Shown piece after piece: positions 1-5,916 of a stretch of 5,993 nucleotides of DNA (position 1 is the stretch's first letter; the number at the start of each line of letters is the position of its first letter). Where the stretch lies: positions 1 to 5,993 of the forward strand of contig JAFGFV010000099.1 of NCBI GenBank assembly GCA_016930895.1, in the 5' to 3' direction. The notes under the pieces are model-generated. The model saw only the letters and a program-made list of their open reading frames with translations, had not been told where the DNA came from and did no database searches. Origin of the DNA: Spirochaetales bacterium. GTDB taxonomy: Bacteria > Spirochaetota > Spirochaetia > SZUA-6 > DRHE01. The position numbers were made by a program, and so were the translations under genes.

Positions 1-1217
1 AACCAGTCCGGGTGCTCCATGACCCAGTGGGAGTCGATGCCCATGTGGTTGGGGACCATGTCCCCGGCCATGCGGATGCCCCGCCGCCAGGAGCGCTCCT
101 TCAGGTTGTGGAAGGCCTCCCAGCCTCCGAGGTCCCCGGCGATCTCGTAACCCAGGAGCGAGTAGGCCGAGGCCACCGCCTCGGGATTGCCGCACATCTG
201 CTTGATGCGTCGGGAGGCCTGGCTGCGCTCCCACAGCCCGATCAGCCACAGGGCGGTAAAGCCTGCCCGGGCCAGGCGGTCCAGCTCTTCGTCCGGGACC
301 TGGTCCAGGGTCGTGATCGGGCGCTGGAACTGCCGGGACAGCTGGTCCAGCCAGACGTAGGCGTTCTTGGCGATCATGACCACCCGGGGCATCCAGTCCC
401 GGTCGGGGCTGAAGGCCTCCAGCTCCAGCTCCAGGCCCCCGTATTCGTAGACCTGCGCGGGTCCCGGACCCAGGAACGCCAGCTTCTGTTCCTCCCGGAT
501 CAGATCGAGGCTGGACAGCAGACGGTAGAGATACTTGCCCAGAATCGAGCCCCAGCGCCGGCGGATGTACTCCAGCTGGTCGGTCAGGGAGTGGGGGTGG
601 GCCAGGGCCGGGCTGCGGAGCATGTCCACGAGGTTCTGCTCCTCGGGGCCGAAGGTGGGCTGAGTGTCGAAGAACTCGTAGAGGGCCTCCATGAAGCCCC
701 GATAGGCGGTCGCCTTCTCCAGCCGCGAGTCATCGAAAAGCTCCAGGTACGGGTGAAAGGCCGGGTTCAGGTTGGCCAGCCACAGCAGGAGCATCTCCTC
801 GAGGGCGATCTGCCGGTTCGGGACCCCTTCGCTCTCCCCTGCCAGGTACGCCGCCGGGTCCGTGCCCTCCCGATACACCGCCACCGGGGGGAACTCGTCC
901 ACGAACTCCCGCAGGGCCCGATCCACGGCATCCCGCCCCATGCGCCCCTCGATCCAGCCCAGCGCATCGGCGAGGAGCGTCGGGTTCTTCTGCTCCCGAA
1001 AGAGCTGGGCCACGTAGTGCACGATCTCATCGATCAGGCCCATGGCGTTGATCTGGCCGGCCCGGACCACCCGCTCCGGGAAGCGCACCAGGTCCCGGCG
1101 GTCGTTCATCTTCTGGGCGAACACCCGGGCGGCGTGGAAGTTGGCGAACAGGACGTTCCCGTTCAGGGCGAAGAGGCTGTCGTCGAACTCGTAGAGGTCG
1201 CGGGACCGGCGGCTCAC
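1..1217 (-). CDS. GH13 alpha-amylase-family protein, N-terminal part (cut by left edge)
   Basis: About 405 residues are visible from a GTG start; the rest of the protein lies beyond the left edge. Residues about 300-405 look like the start of a GH13 (beta/alpha)8 barrel: GFTALWLIGLWERS (319-332), AYSLLGYEIAGDLGG (351-365), and GDMVPNHMG (385-393), which matches GH13 conserved region I (DxVxNH; D386, N390, H391). The catalytic nucleophile and acid/base residues would lie further on and are not seen. The first ~290 residues are a largely acidic, aromatic-rich segment that I do not recognise. The GTG start has AGGGAG six bases upstream. An in-frame ATG at 1316 overlaps the stop of the trehalose gene (ATGA) and would add 33 Pro/Arg/Ala-rich residues partly encoded by an 18-bp repeat, so I prefer the GTG. 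It probably acts on alpha-glucan, maltose or trehalose; substrate and reaction are not resolved. Co-directional with and close behind the trehalose gene, so likely one operon. Confidence 0.85.
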   Translation of the reverse strand, partial: MSRRSRDLYEFDDSLFALNGNVLFANFHAARVFAQKMNDRRDLVRFPERVVRAGQINAMGLIDEIVHYVAQLFREQKNPTLLADALGWIEGRMGRDAVDRALREFVDEFPPVAVYREGTDPAAYLAGESEGVPNRQIALEEMLLLWLANLNPAFHPYLELFDDSRLEKATAYRGFMEALYEFFDTQPTFGPEEQNLVDMLRSPALAHPHSLTDQLEYIRRRWGSILGKYLYRLLSSLDLIREEQKLAFLGPGPAQVYEYGGLELELEAFSPDRDWMPRVVMIAKNAYVWLDQLSRQFQRPITTLDQVPDEELDRLARAGFTALWLIGLWERSQASRRIKQMCGNPEAVASAYSLLGYEIAGDLGGWEAFHNLKERSWRRGIRMAGDMVPNHMGIDSHWVMEHPDW

Positions 1218-1235
1218 GTGGAACTCCCTATGTCC

Positions 1236-1271
1236 GGCCCCGGGACGGGGTGCGGCCCCGGGACGGGGTGC
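1236..1271. repeat. 18-bp perfect tandem duplication (two copies)
   Basis: The unit GGCCCCGGGACGGGGTGC occurs at 1236-1253 and again, without a gap, at 1254-1271. Each unit contains CCCCG-GGA-CGGGG, a possible small hairpin. It lies between the trehalose gene stop (1313) and the preferred GTG start of the GH13 gene (1217). If the alternative ATG at 1316 is used, the repeat is coded in frame as two Ala/Pro/Arg/Gly hexapeptides. The length is a multiple of three, so both readings survive copy-number change. Confidence 0.9.
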
Positions 1272-1312
1272 GCGGTCGGGGCGCCCGCTGTCGGCACGCA
1301 GAGGGATCCGGG

Positions 1313-3502
1313 TCATGCGCTCCACTCCTCGAGCAGGGACCGCAGGGTCTCCGGGGAGTCGACGAAATACGCGGCGTTGGAGATGTCCTGCCCCACCTTG
1401 ATGGCGACCCCGCACTCGGGCAGGGAGCTGAACATGGCCTCGTCGGTCTGGTCGTCCCCGGCTGCCAGCAGGAAATCCCAGTCCCCCTGCTCCAGCCATC
1501 GGGACACCGCCCGGCCCTTGTGCACGTTCAGGTGCTTGATCTCCAGGAACTTGTTGCCCTCCAGGACCTCCAGTCCGAGATCCCGGGTCAAGCTGTACAG
1601 GGCGTCCTTGAGCTCGCTTACCCGCACGGCAGCCAGCTCCGGCTCGGTCTTGCGGTAGTACCACGACATGGAGTACTCACCCTCCTCGATCGAGGAGCCC
1701 GGAGTGCGGTCCCGGTGCAGCTCGAGCACGGGCCGCAGGATCTCCTTCCAGTCGCCGTTCAGGGGCTCGATGAGCTGCCAGTCCTGCCCCATCCGCTTGA
1801 GCCACACCCCGTGTCGGGCGATCAGGCTGACCTGCAGGCCTTCGAACCAGCCGGCCAGGCGGTCGCGCCCTCGGCCGCTGGAGATCACCACCTCCGTGCC
1901 TTCGTGCGCGACGAGGCGGCGCAGCAGCTCCAGGAGCTCGGGGTCCGGACGGGCGCGGTCAGGGTTGGCCGAGAGGGGCACCAGGGTCCCGTCGTAGTCC
2001 AGGAGCAGCAGGCGGCGTCGGGCCGAGCCGTAGCGCTCGGCCAGGATGCGGCGCACGGACTCGGTGAGCTGCCGGGCCTGCTGTTGCTCGTGCAGCTCCA
2101 CGACGCTGTCCAGCTTCTCCAGGAAATCCTGGGCCCAGTAGCGAATGTCGTAGCGGCTCAGGCGCTCGCGCATCAGGGCGTTGCGTTCCCTGCGCTCCTC
2201 CGGCTCCATGCTCAGCGCCGTTTCGATGGCCTGGGCGATCTCCTCGACGTTGTTCGGGTTGATCAGGAGCGCTTCGCCGAGCTCCTTGGCCGCCCCGGCG
2301 GTCTCGCTCAGGATCAGGACCCCCGCCTGCTCGTCGCTGGCCCGGGTGGCCACGAACTCCTTGGCCACCAGGTTCATGCCGTCCCGCAGAGGGGTCACCA
2401 GCATCACGTCCGCCAGGCCGTACAGGGCCGTGAGACGGTCGTAGGGAAAGGGACGGTAGAAGTACCGCACCGGCTCCCAGTCGATGGTGCCGTAGCGGCC
2501 GTTGATCGAGCTGACCAGCTCGTCCACCTCCCGCTTGAGGGTGCGGTAGCGAGGCACCCGGGTGCGGGATGGCACCACGATCAGCAGGAGCACCACCTTC
2601 TGCCACGCTTCCGGATTGCGCTCCAGGTAACGGTCGAACGCCCGCAGCCGTTGCGGGATGCCCTTGGTGTAGTCCAGGCGGTCCACCGAAAGCACGACCT
2701 TCCGCCCCATGAGGGTGGCCGTGGCGCGCTCCCGCTCCCGGCGGATCCTGGGCTGCTCGAGGGCGGTGGAGTACTTGCGGTAGTCGATCCCCATGGGGAA
2801 CACGTCGACCTTGCACATGCGCTTGCGATAGCGCACGTAACCGGCGGTGTCCTCGACCCCGAGCAGCCTGCGCACGCTGGAGATGAAATGCCGCGCGTAG
2901 TCGTAGGTGTGAAAGCCGATCAGGTCCGCTCCGAGCAGCCCGTTCAGCAACTCGTGGCGCCAGGGCAGCAGCCGGAACACTTCGTAGGAGGGAAAGGGTA
3001 TGTGGAGAAAGAAGCCGATCCTGGCCTCGGGGATCTCGTCCCGCAGCATGCGGGGCAGCAGCATGAGCTGGTAGTCGTGGACCCACAGCACGTCATCGGG
3101 TTGGGCGACCTCGCACACCCTCTCCATGTAGCGGCGGTTCACCTGCCGGTAGGAGTCCCACAGGCTCTCGTCGTAGTTCGCGTACGTGGGGAAATAGTGG
3201 AAGAGCGGCCAGATCACGTTGTTGCAGAAGCCGAAGTAGAAGCGGTTCAGCTCTTCCGTGCACAGGGACACCGGAATGCTGTCGTAATGGGCCCGCAGCT
3301 CGTTCTCCAGCTCCCGGCCTTCGTCGGGGAGCTGCTCTTCGGAGGCCAGCCCGCTCCAGCCGATCCAGAGCTTCTCCCGGGCCCCTTCCAGGCTGGAGAG
3401 CCCCGTGGCCAGGCCTCCCATGCTCTGGTCGAACTCCAGCCGTCCTTTCCGCCGGTGGACCGAGACGGAGAGGCGATTGGATACCAGGATGATCTTTCCC
3501 AT
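1313..3502 (-). CDS. bifunctional trehalose-6-phosphate synthase / trehalose-6-phosphate phosphatase
   Basis: This 729-residue protein fuses an OtsA-like GT20 synthase (about 1-475) to an OtsB-like HAD phosphatase (about 495-729). Together they make trehalose in the cytoplasm from a nucleotide-activated glucose donor and glucose-6-phosphate. Synthase signatures: VSNR (7-10), MGGL loop (28-31), IWPLFHYF (97-104), WVHDYQL (140-146), VDRLDYTKGIP (273-283, R275 and K280 in the phosphate-binding positions), and LRDGMNLVAKEF (372-383). Phosphatase signatures: DYDGT (502-506, nucleophile D502), VVISSGRG (538-545), ARHG (562-565), HKG (661-663, motif III lysine) and GDDQTDE (682-688). All expected key residues are present, so both halves look active. 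The N-terminus MGKIILVSNR fits the OtsA family, supporting this ATG. No Shine-Dalgarno precedes it. The TGA overlaps a possible ATG of the next gene. The fused form is less common in bacteria than separate otsA and otsB. It starts 111 bp after the DeoR-type gene on the same strand. Confidence 0.96.
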   Translation of the reverse strand: MGKIILVSNRLSVSVHRRKGRLEFDQSMGGLATGLSSLEGAREKLWIGWSGLASEEQLPDEGRELENELRAHYDSIPVSLCTEELNRFYFGFCNNVIWPLFHYFPTYANYDESLWDSYRQVNRRYMERVCEVAQPDDVLWVHDYQLMLLPRMLRDEIPEARIGFFLHIPFPSYEVFRLLPWRHELLNGLLGADLIGFHTYDYARHFISSVRRLLGVEDTAGYVRYRKRMCKVDVFPMGIDYRKYSTALEQPRIRRERERATATLMGRKVVLSVDRLDYTKGIPQRLRAFDRYLERNPEAWQKVVLLLIVVPSRTRVPRYRTLKREVDELVSSINGRYGTIDWEPVRYFYRPFPYDRLTALYGLADVMLVTPLRDGMNLVAKEFVATRASDEQAGVLILSETAGAAKELGEALLINPNNVEEIAQAIETALSMEPEERRERNALMRERLSRYDIRYWAQDFLEKLDSVVELHEQQQARQLTESVRRILAERYGSARRRLLLLDYDGTLVPLSANPDRARPDPELLELLRRLVAHEGTEVVISSGRGRDRLAGWFEGLQVSLIARHGVWLKRMGQDWQLIEPLNGDWKEILRPVLELHRDRTPGSSIEEGEYSMSWYYRKTEPELAAVRVSELKDALYSLTRDLGLEVLEGNKFLEIKHLNVHKGRAVSRWLEQGDWDFLLAAGDDQTDEAMFSSLPECGVAIKVGQDISNAAYFVDSPETLRSLLEEWSA

Positions 3503-3517
3503 GCTGTAAGCATAACA
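3503..3517 (-). promoter_or_regulatory. possible extended -10 promoter for a leaderless trehalose gene mRNA
   Basis: Read on the minus strand, TGTTATGCT (3517-3509) is an extended -10 (TGn plus TATGCT). Six bases, TACAGC, separate it from the ATG at 3502, so transcription would begin at or beside the A of the ATG. No AGGAG-like sequence precedes the start, which agrees with leaderless translation. A TTGACC lies at 3543-3538, but its 23-bp spacer is too long for a normal -35. Read-through from the regulator gene remains an alternative. Confidence 0.35.
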
Positions 3518-3561
3518 TGCATACCGAATCGATGCACGGTCAACCTCGGGGAAGAGCAGGC

Positions 3562-3643
3562 GGGTGCTCGGGTCAGCTCGAGACGGGTGCTCAGGTCAGC
3601 TCGAGACGGGTGCTCAGGTCAGCTCGAGACGGATGCCCAGGTC
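3562..3643. repeat. 23-bp minisatellite, three full copies plus a diverged fourth, copying the 3' end of the DeoR-type gene
   Basis: Full copies lie at 3562-3584, 3585-3607 and 3608-3630. The second and third are identical, and the first differs at one base (G for A at 3570). A diverged partial match follows at 3631-3643. Each copy carries the palindrome CTCGAG. On the minus strand the repeat holds the last regulator codons (RLELT) and its TGA (3616-3614), so the gene's terminal codons and stop are repeated twice downstream. The unit is not a multiple of three. I see no convincing terminator hairpin. A role as a binding array or mRNA element is possible but unproven; replication slippage explains it without function. 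Confidence 0.92.
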
Positions 3644-4390
3644 CCGGATCGCCTCGGCGTGCTCCGGGGCCAGGCCGCTGTCGGTCACCACCACCTCGAA
3701 ATCCGCAAGCTCGGCGAAATGGGCCGCCTGGATGCGTCCGAACTTGCTCGAATCCGCCACCAGGACGCGGGTGAGGGAGGAGGCGATGGCCGCCTGCTTG
3801 GCCCGGGTCTCGTAGGCATTGCTGCAGGTCACCCCCAGGCGCTCGCTGACGCCGCTGGCGGAGATAAAGGCCTTGTTGGCCCGGTAGCGCCTGACCAGCT
3901 CGACCCCTTCCGCGCTCTCGAACATGAGGGTGTTCTCGTGGAGCGCGCCCCCGGCGAACACGAGTCGCAGGCCGTTGTGCCGGTGGGCCTCCACCACGAT
4001 GTTGAGGGCGAAGCACAGGAGGGTGAGGGGGATCTCCTCCGGCAGGCTGCGGACCAGCCACTCGGTCGTGGAGCCGGAGTCGACGATCACGATGTCCTCG
4101 GGCTCGATCAGGGAAGCGGCCCGGCGGCCTATGCGCTGTTTCTCCTCGGTCCGCAGCCCCCCGGCCTCGGTGAGGGAGTAGCGGGGCTGCCCGCTGTCGA
4201 GAACCCCCGGGTTGAGCACGGCGCCGGCGTGCACCAGGCGGACGAGATCGTCCTGCACGAGCAGGTTCAGGTCGCGCCGGATGGTCATCTCGGATACCGA
4301 CAGCCGCTCGGCCAGCTCCTGGATCGAGGCGGCGCTCCGCTCCTGGAGGAGCCTGAGGATGGCGTGGATGCGCTCGCGGCGCTTGCTCAT
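3614..4390 (-). CDS. DeoR/GlpR-family transcriptional regulator
   Basis: The 258-residue length is typical of DeoR-family repressors. Residues 1-57 form the winged helix-turn-helix, with the family signature ASIQELAERLSVSEMTIRRD at 21-40. The following wing reads VHAGA (53-57), where VHGGA is the usual form. The C-terminal effector domain (about 80-250), related to sugar-phosphate isomerases, shows DSGSTT (104-109), VFAGG (144-148), ANKAFISASG (171-180), ETRAKQA (194-200) and DSSKFG (213-218). Family members usually repress sugar-catabolic genes and release DNA on binding a phosphorylated sugar; the ligand here is unknown. The ATG at 4390 has GAGG six bases upstream. It is divergent from the microcompartment operon, with shared repeat motifs between, and lies upstream of the trehalose gene on the same strand. 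Regulation of the shell operon and itself is the simplest inference. The last codons and stop lie in a 23-bp tandem repeat. Confidence 0.94.
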   Translation of the reverse strand: MSKRRERIHAILRLLQERSAASIQELAERLSVSEMTIRRDLNLLVQDDLVRLVHAGAVLNPGVLDSGQPRYSLTEAGGLRTEEKQRIGRRAASLIEPEDIVIVDSGSTTEWLVRSLPEEIPLTLLCFALNIVVEAHRHNGLRLVFAGGALHENTLMFESAEGVELVRRYRANKAFISASGVSERLGVTCSNAYETRAKQAAIASSLTRVLVADSSKFGRIQAAHFAELADFEVVVTDSGLAPEHAEAIRDLGIRLELT

Positions 4391-4417
4391 GACAGACCTC
4401 GCTTTCCCGGCCCCTGT

Positions 4418-4445
4418 AGTATAGCGGAAATCTTGTGAGATTCAA
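4418..4445 (-). promoter_or_regulatory. candidate sigma70-type promoter of the DeoR-type gene
   Basis: On the minus strand, TTGAAT (4445-4440) and TATACT (4423-4418) are separated by 16 bp, matching consensus at 4/6 and 5/6. Transcription would start near 4411, giving a leader of about 20 nt with the GAGG ribosome site. A TGAGATT motif (plus strand, 4436-4442), also found in the divergent shell promoter, overlaps the -35. A perfect TATAAT on the minus strand (4536-4531) is an upstream alternative, but its -35 is poor (CAAACA). Confidence 0.5.
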
Positions 4446-4486
4446 TACATGATTCCCCAAAAACTGAAAAAATTGACGCACAATGA

Positions 4487-4513
4487 ATTGACAACTGATC
4501 TCAAATGGTCAAT
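4487..4513. promoter_or_regulatory. inverted repeat ATTGAC-N15-GTCAAT across the shell promoter
   Basis: ATTGAC (4487-4492) and its reverse complement GTCAAT (4508-4513) are 21 bp apart start to start, about two helical turns. They overlap the -35 and -10 of the shell promoter. A further direct ATTGAC lies at 4472-4477. A repressor here would block the promoter. The left arm contains most of the consensus -35, so part of the match could be coincidence. Confidence 0.4.
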
Positions 4514-4516
4514 AAT
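4488..4516 (+). promoter_or_regulatory. sigma70-type promoter of the BMC shell operon
   Basis: A perfect -35 TTGACA (4488-4493), a 17-bp spacer and the -10 AATAAT (4511-4516, 5/6) form a strong sigma70-like promoter in AT-rich DNA. The predicted start is near 4523, leaving a leader of about 78 nt that ends in a strong purine-rich ribosome site (GAGGAGGAGGAG, 4587-4598). It faces the shell genes. Confidence 0.7.
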
Positions 4517-4532
4517 AGAAGCAGTTTGAGAT
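4498..4532. promoter_or_regulatory. inverted repeat ATCTCAAA-N19-TTTGAGAT flanking the -10 of the shell promoter
   Basis: The 8-bp arms ATCTCAAA (4498-4505) and TTTGAGAT (4525-4532) are perfect reverse complements and enclose the -10 and predicted start site. A third partial copy, TGAGATT (4436-4442), overlaps the -35 of the divergent regulator gene; the right arm also continues as TGAGATT (4527-4533). The shared motif in both divergent promoters suggests an operator set for the adjacent DeoR-type protein. The protein-site pairing is inference. Confidence 0.45.
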
Positions 4533-4600
4533 TATAGAGACAAAAACACGAGCTGTTTGTTGGATTCGTTACAGAACGGGTCCGGCGAGGAGGAGGAGCG

Positions 4601-4894
4601 ATGGCAGAGGTGTTCAATCAGGCGCTGGGGATGATCGAGTGTCGGGGCTTCGCGGCCATGGTCGAGGCCTCGGATGCCATGGTCAAGGCGGCCAAGGTCG
4701 ATCTCAAGCGCTACGAGAAGACCGGCGGGGGATATGTCACCGCGATCATTCGCGGGGACGTGGCCGCGGTGCGGGCCGCCCTGGATGCCGGCAGCCGCGC
4801 GGCCGAGCGGGTCGGAGAGGTCATCTCCGTGCACATCATCCCGCGGCCCCACGGCAACGTCGACCAGGCGCTGCCTATCGGCGGGGAGAGCTGA
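4601..4894 (+). CDS. BMC-H shell protein (PduA/CcmK-like, single BMC domain), copy 1
   Basis: The 97-residue protein is one canonical BMC domain, whose family forms hexamers that tile microcompartment facets. Seen: [10 protein letters not shown] (8-17), [12 protein letters not shown] (22-33, with the conserved edge lysine K29), the central pore loop KTGGG (40-44), [18 protein letters not shown] (57-74) and the strand HIIPRPH (78-84, edge arginine R82). The pore loop of PduA is KIGSG, so this pore is lined with glycines. Cys14 follows the first strand in both BMC-H copies here. From memory it is close to the Haliangium ochraceum BMC-H. The strong GGAGGAGGAG ribosome site just upstream and first place in the operon fit a high-abundance shell tile. 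Its stop is two bases from the next start, implying translational coupling. Confidence 0.97.
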   Translation: MAEVFNQALGMIECRGFAAMVEASDAMVKAAKVDLKRYEKTGGGYVTAIIRGDVAAVRAALDAGSRAAERVGEVISVHIIPRPHGNVDQALPIGGES

Positions 4895-4896
4895 GC

Positions 4897-5538
4897 ATGG
4901 AGTCGAACATAGACCTGCGGACGTACATCTTCCTGGACTCCCTCCAGTACCAGATGGCCTCGTTCATGGCGACCACCTCCCGGGGGTACTACCCGGTGGC
5001 GCAGCAGGCCTGCATGATCGTCGAGATCTCCCCGGGCATCGAGATCAACCGCTTCACGGACGTGGCCCTGAAGGCCACCAATGTCACCCCGGGGATCCAG
5101 TTCGTGGAACGCCTCTTTGGGCTGTTGGAGGTGCACTCCGACAGCCAGGCGGACGCCAGGCAGGCCGGCGCGGCCATCCTCAGGGAGCTCGGGCGCACGG
5201 AAGAGGAGCGGATGCGCCCTCGCATCCTGACCAGCCAGCTCATCAAGAACATCTCGGACCATCACGCCCAGCTCATCAACAAGGTGCGCTACGGCAACAT
5301 GGTGCTGCGGGGCGACACCCTCTACGTCCTCGAGATCGAACCCGCGGGCTACGCCTACTTCGCCGCCAACGAGGCGGAGAAGGCCAGCCACATCAACATC
5401 GTCAACGTCCAGGGAGTGGGCCGCTTCGGCCGGGTGTACATCGCCGGCGAGGAGGCGGAGGTGCTGGTCAGTCAGGAAATCGTGGAATCCCGCCTCAAGG
5501 CTCTCACCGGTAAAGAGCCTTCCGGTCAGGCGGACTAG
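4897..5538 (+). CDS. BMC-T tandem-domain shell protein (pseudohexameric trimer, probably double-stacking type)
   Basis: The 213-residue protein carries two BMC domains (about 1-100 and 105-205). Three chains of such proteins form a pseudohexamer. Domain 1 has [20 protein letters not shown] and GLLEVHS; domain 2 has [20 protein letters not shown] and [12 protein letters not shown]. In each domain, the strand matching the GMIE start of a normal BMC domain comes only after ~35 residues, as expected for circularly permuted domains. From memory, the N-terminus [11 protein letters not shown] and the overall pattern match the H. ochraceum BMC-T protein Hoch_5816, of the class that stacks two trimers and may gate a large pore. 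The ATG at 4897 has GGAGAG upstream and begins that family-like N-terminus. An upstream in-frame extension overlaps the previous gene out of frame and lacks BMC similarity, so I reject it. It would admit larger metabolites or cofactors through the shell. Confidence 0.95.
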   Translation: MESNIDLRTYIFLDSLQYQMASFMATTSRGYYPVAQQACMIVEISPGIEINRFTDVALKATNVTPGIQFVERLFGLLEVHSDSQADARQAGAAILRELGRTEEERMRPRILTSQLIKNISDHHAQLINKVRYGNMVLRGDTLYVLEIEPAGYAYFAANEAEKASHINIVNVQGVGRFGRVYIAGEEAEVLVSQEIVESRLKALTGKEPSGQAD

Positions 5539-5560
5539 CGGATCAGGAGGAGAGAGAAGC

Positions 5561-5911
5561 ATGGAAGAGATCATCTACGATGCCCTCGGCATGATCGAGT
5601 GCCGCGGGTTCTCGGCCATGGTCGAGGCTTCGGACGCCATGGTCAAGGCAGCCAAGGTGGAGCTCACCGGCTACGAGAAGACCGGCGGCGGGTACGTCAC
5701 CGCGATCGTGCGGGGGGACGTGGCGGCGGTGCGGGCCGCCCTGGATGCCGGCAGCCGCGCGGCCGAGCGGGTGGGCGAGGTCATTTCGGTGCACATCATC
5801 CCCCGTCCCCACGGCAACGTGGACGAGGTGCTGCCCCTCGGGCGCGGGCCCGGGGCGTCCGGCAGGGGCAAGGGTCCCGGTTCCGGACGCGCGGCGGAGG
5901 CCAAGGGGTAG
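5561..5911 (+). CDS. BMC-H shell protein, copy 2, with Gly/Arg/Lys-rich C-terminal tail
   Basis: The 116-residue protein has a BMC domain (1-92) almost identical to copy 1: [10 protein letters not shown] (8-17), DAMVKAAKV (25-33), pore loop KTGGG (40-44), HIIPRPH (78-84). It differs mainly at the N-terminus, around residues 34-37 (ELTG versus DLKR), and in a C-terminal tail of about 24 residues (93-116) rich in Gly, Arg, Lys, Ser and Ala, absent from copy 1. The ELTGYEKTG form is closer to classical PduA and, from memory, to the H. ochraceum BMC-H. The two copies could form mixed hexamers. The tail is low complexity, probably disordered and positively charged; it might bind partners or tune shell surface charge, which is inference. 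AGGAGGAGAG (5545-5554) precedes the ATG. The gap from the BMC-T gene is 22 bp. Confidence 0.97.
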   Translation: MEEIIYDALGMIECRGFSAMVEASDAMVKAAKVELTGYEKTGGGYVTAIVRGDVAAVRAALDAGSRAAERVGEVISVHIIPRPHGNVDEVLPLGRGPGASGRGKGPGSGRAAEAKG

Positions 5912-5916
5912 CAGCC

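Noticed and set aside
12..1658. A 548-codon plus-strand reading frame antisense to the GH13 and trehalose genes
   Set aside because: Same shadow pattern as above: no recognisable motif, and the opposite strand carries clear GH13 and HAD motifs.
3538..3543. TTGACC (minus strand) as the -35 of the trehalose gene promoter
   Set aside because: The spacer to the only good -10 (3514-3509) is 23 bp, too long for sigma70, and no acceptable -10 lies at 16-18 bp.
3562..3630. CRISPR array or rho-independent terminator after the regulator gene
   Set aside because: The repeats are directly adjacent with no spacers, and there is no GC stem followed by a T-run on the minus strand; it is a plain tandem repeat.
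1250..4438. An uninterrupted plus-strand reading frame of over 1,000 codons antisense to the trehalose and regulator genes
   Set aside because: Its product is low-complexity (Gln/Val/Leu/Gly/His-rich) with no domain signature, and it runs straight through two well-supported minus-strand genes and their spacer. Long antisense frames are expected in GC-rich codon-biased DNA.
4434..4449. CRP-like site TGTGA-N6-ATACA near the regulator promoter
   Set aside because: One half-site is perfect, but the other matches only three of five bases, and it coincides with the repeated TGAGATT motif, so a CRP call is not supported.
4639..4896. N-terminal extension of the BMC-T gene upstream of 4897
   Set aside because: It overlaps the BMC-H gene out of frame and codes for Arg/Gly-rich sequence. 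The ATG at 4897 has a ribosome site and gives the family-like N-terminus.
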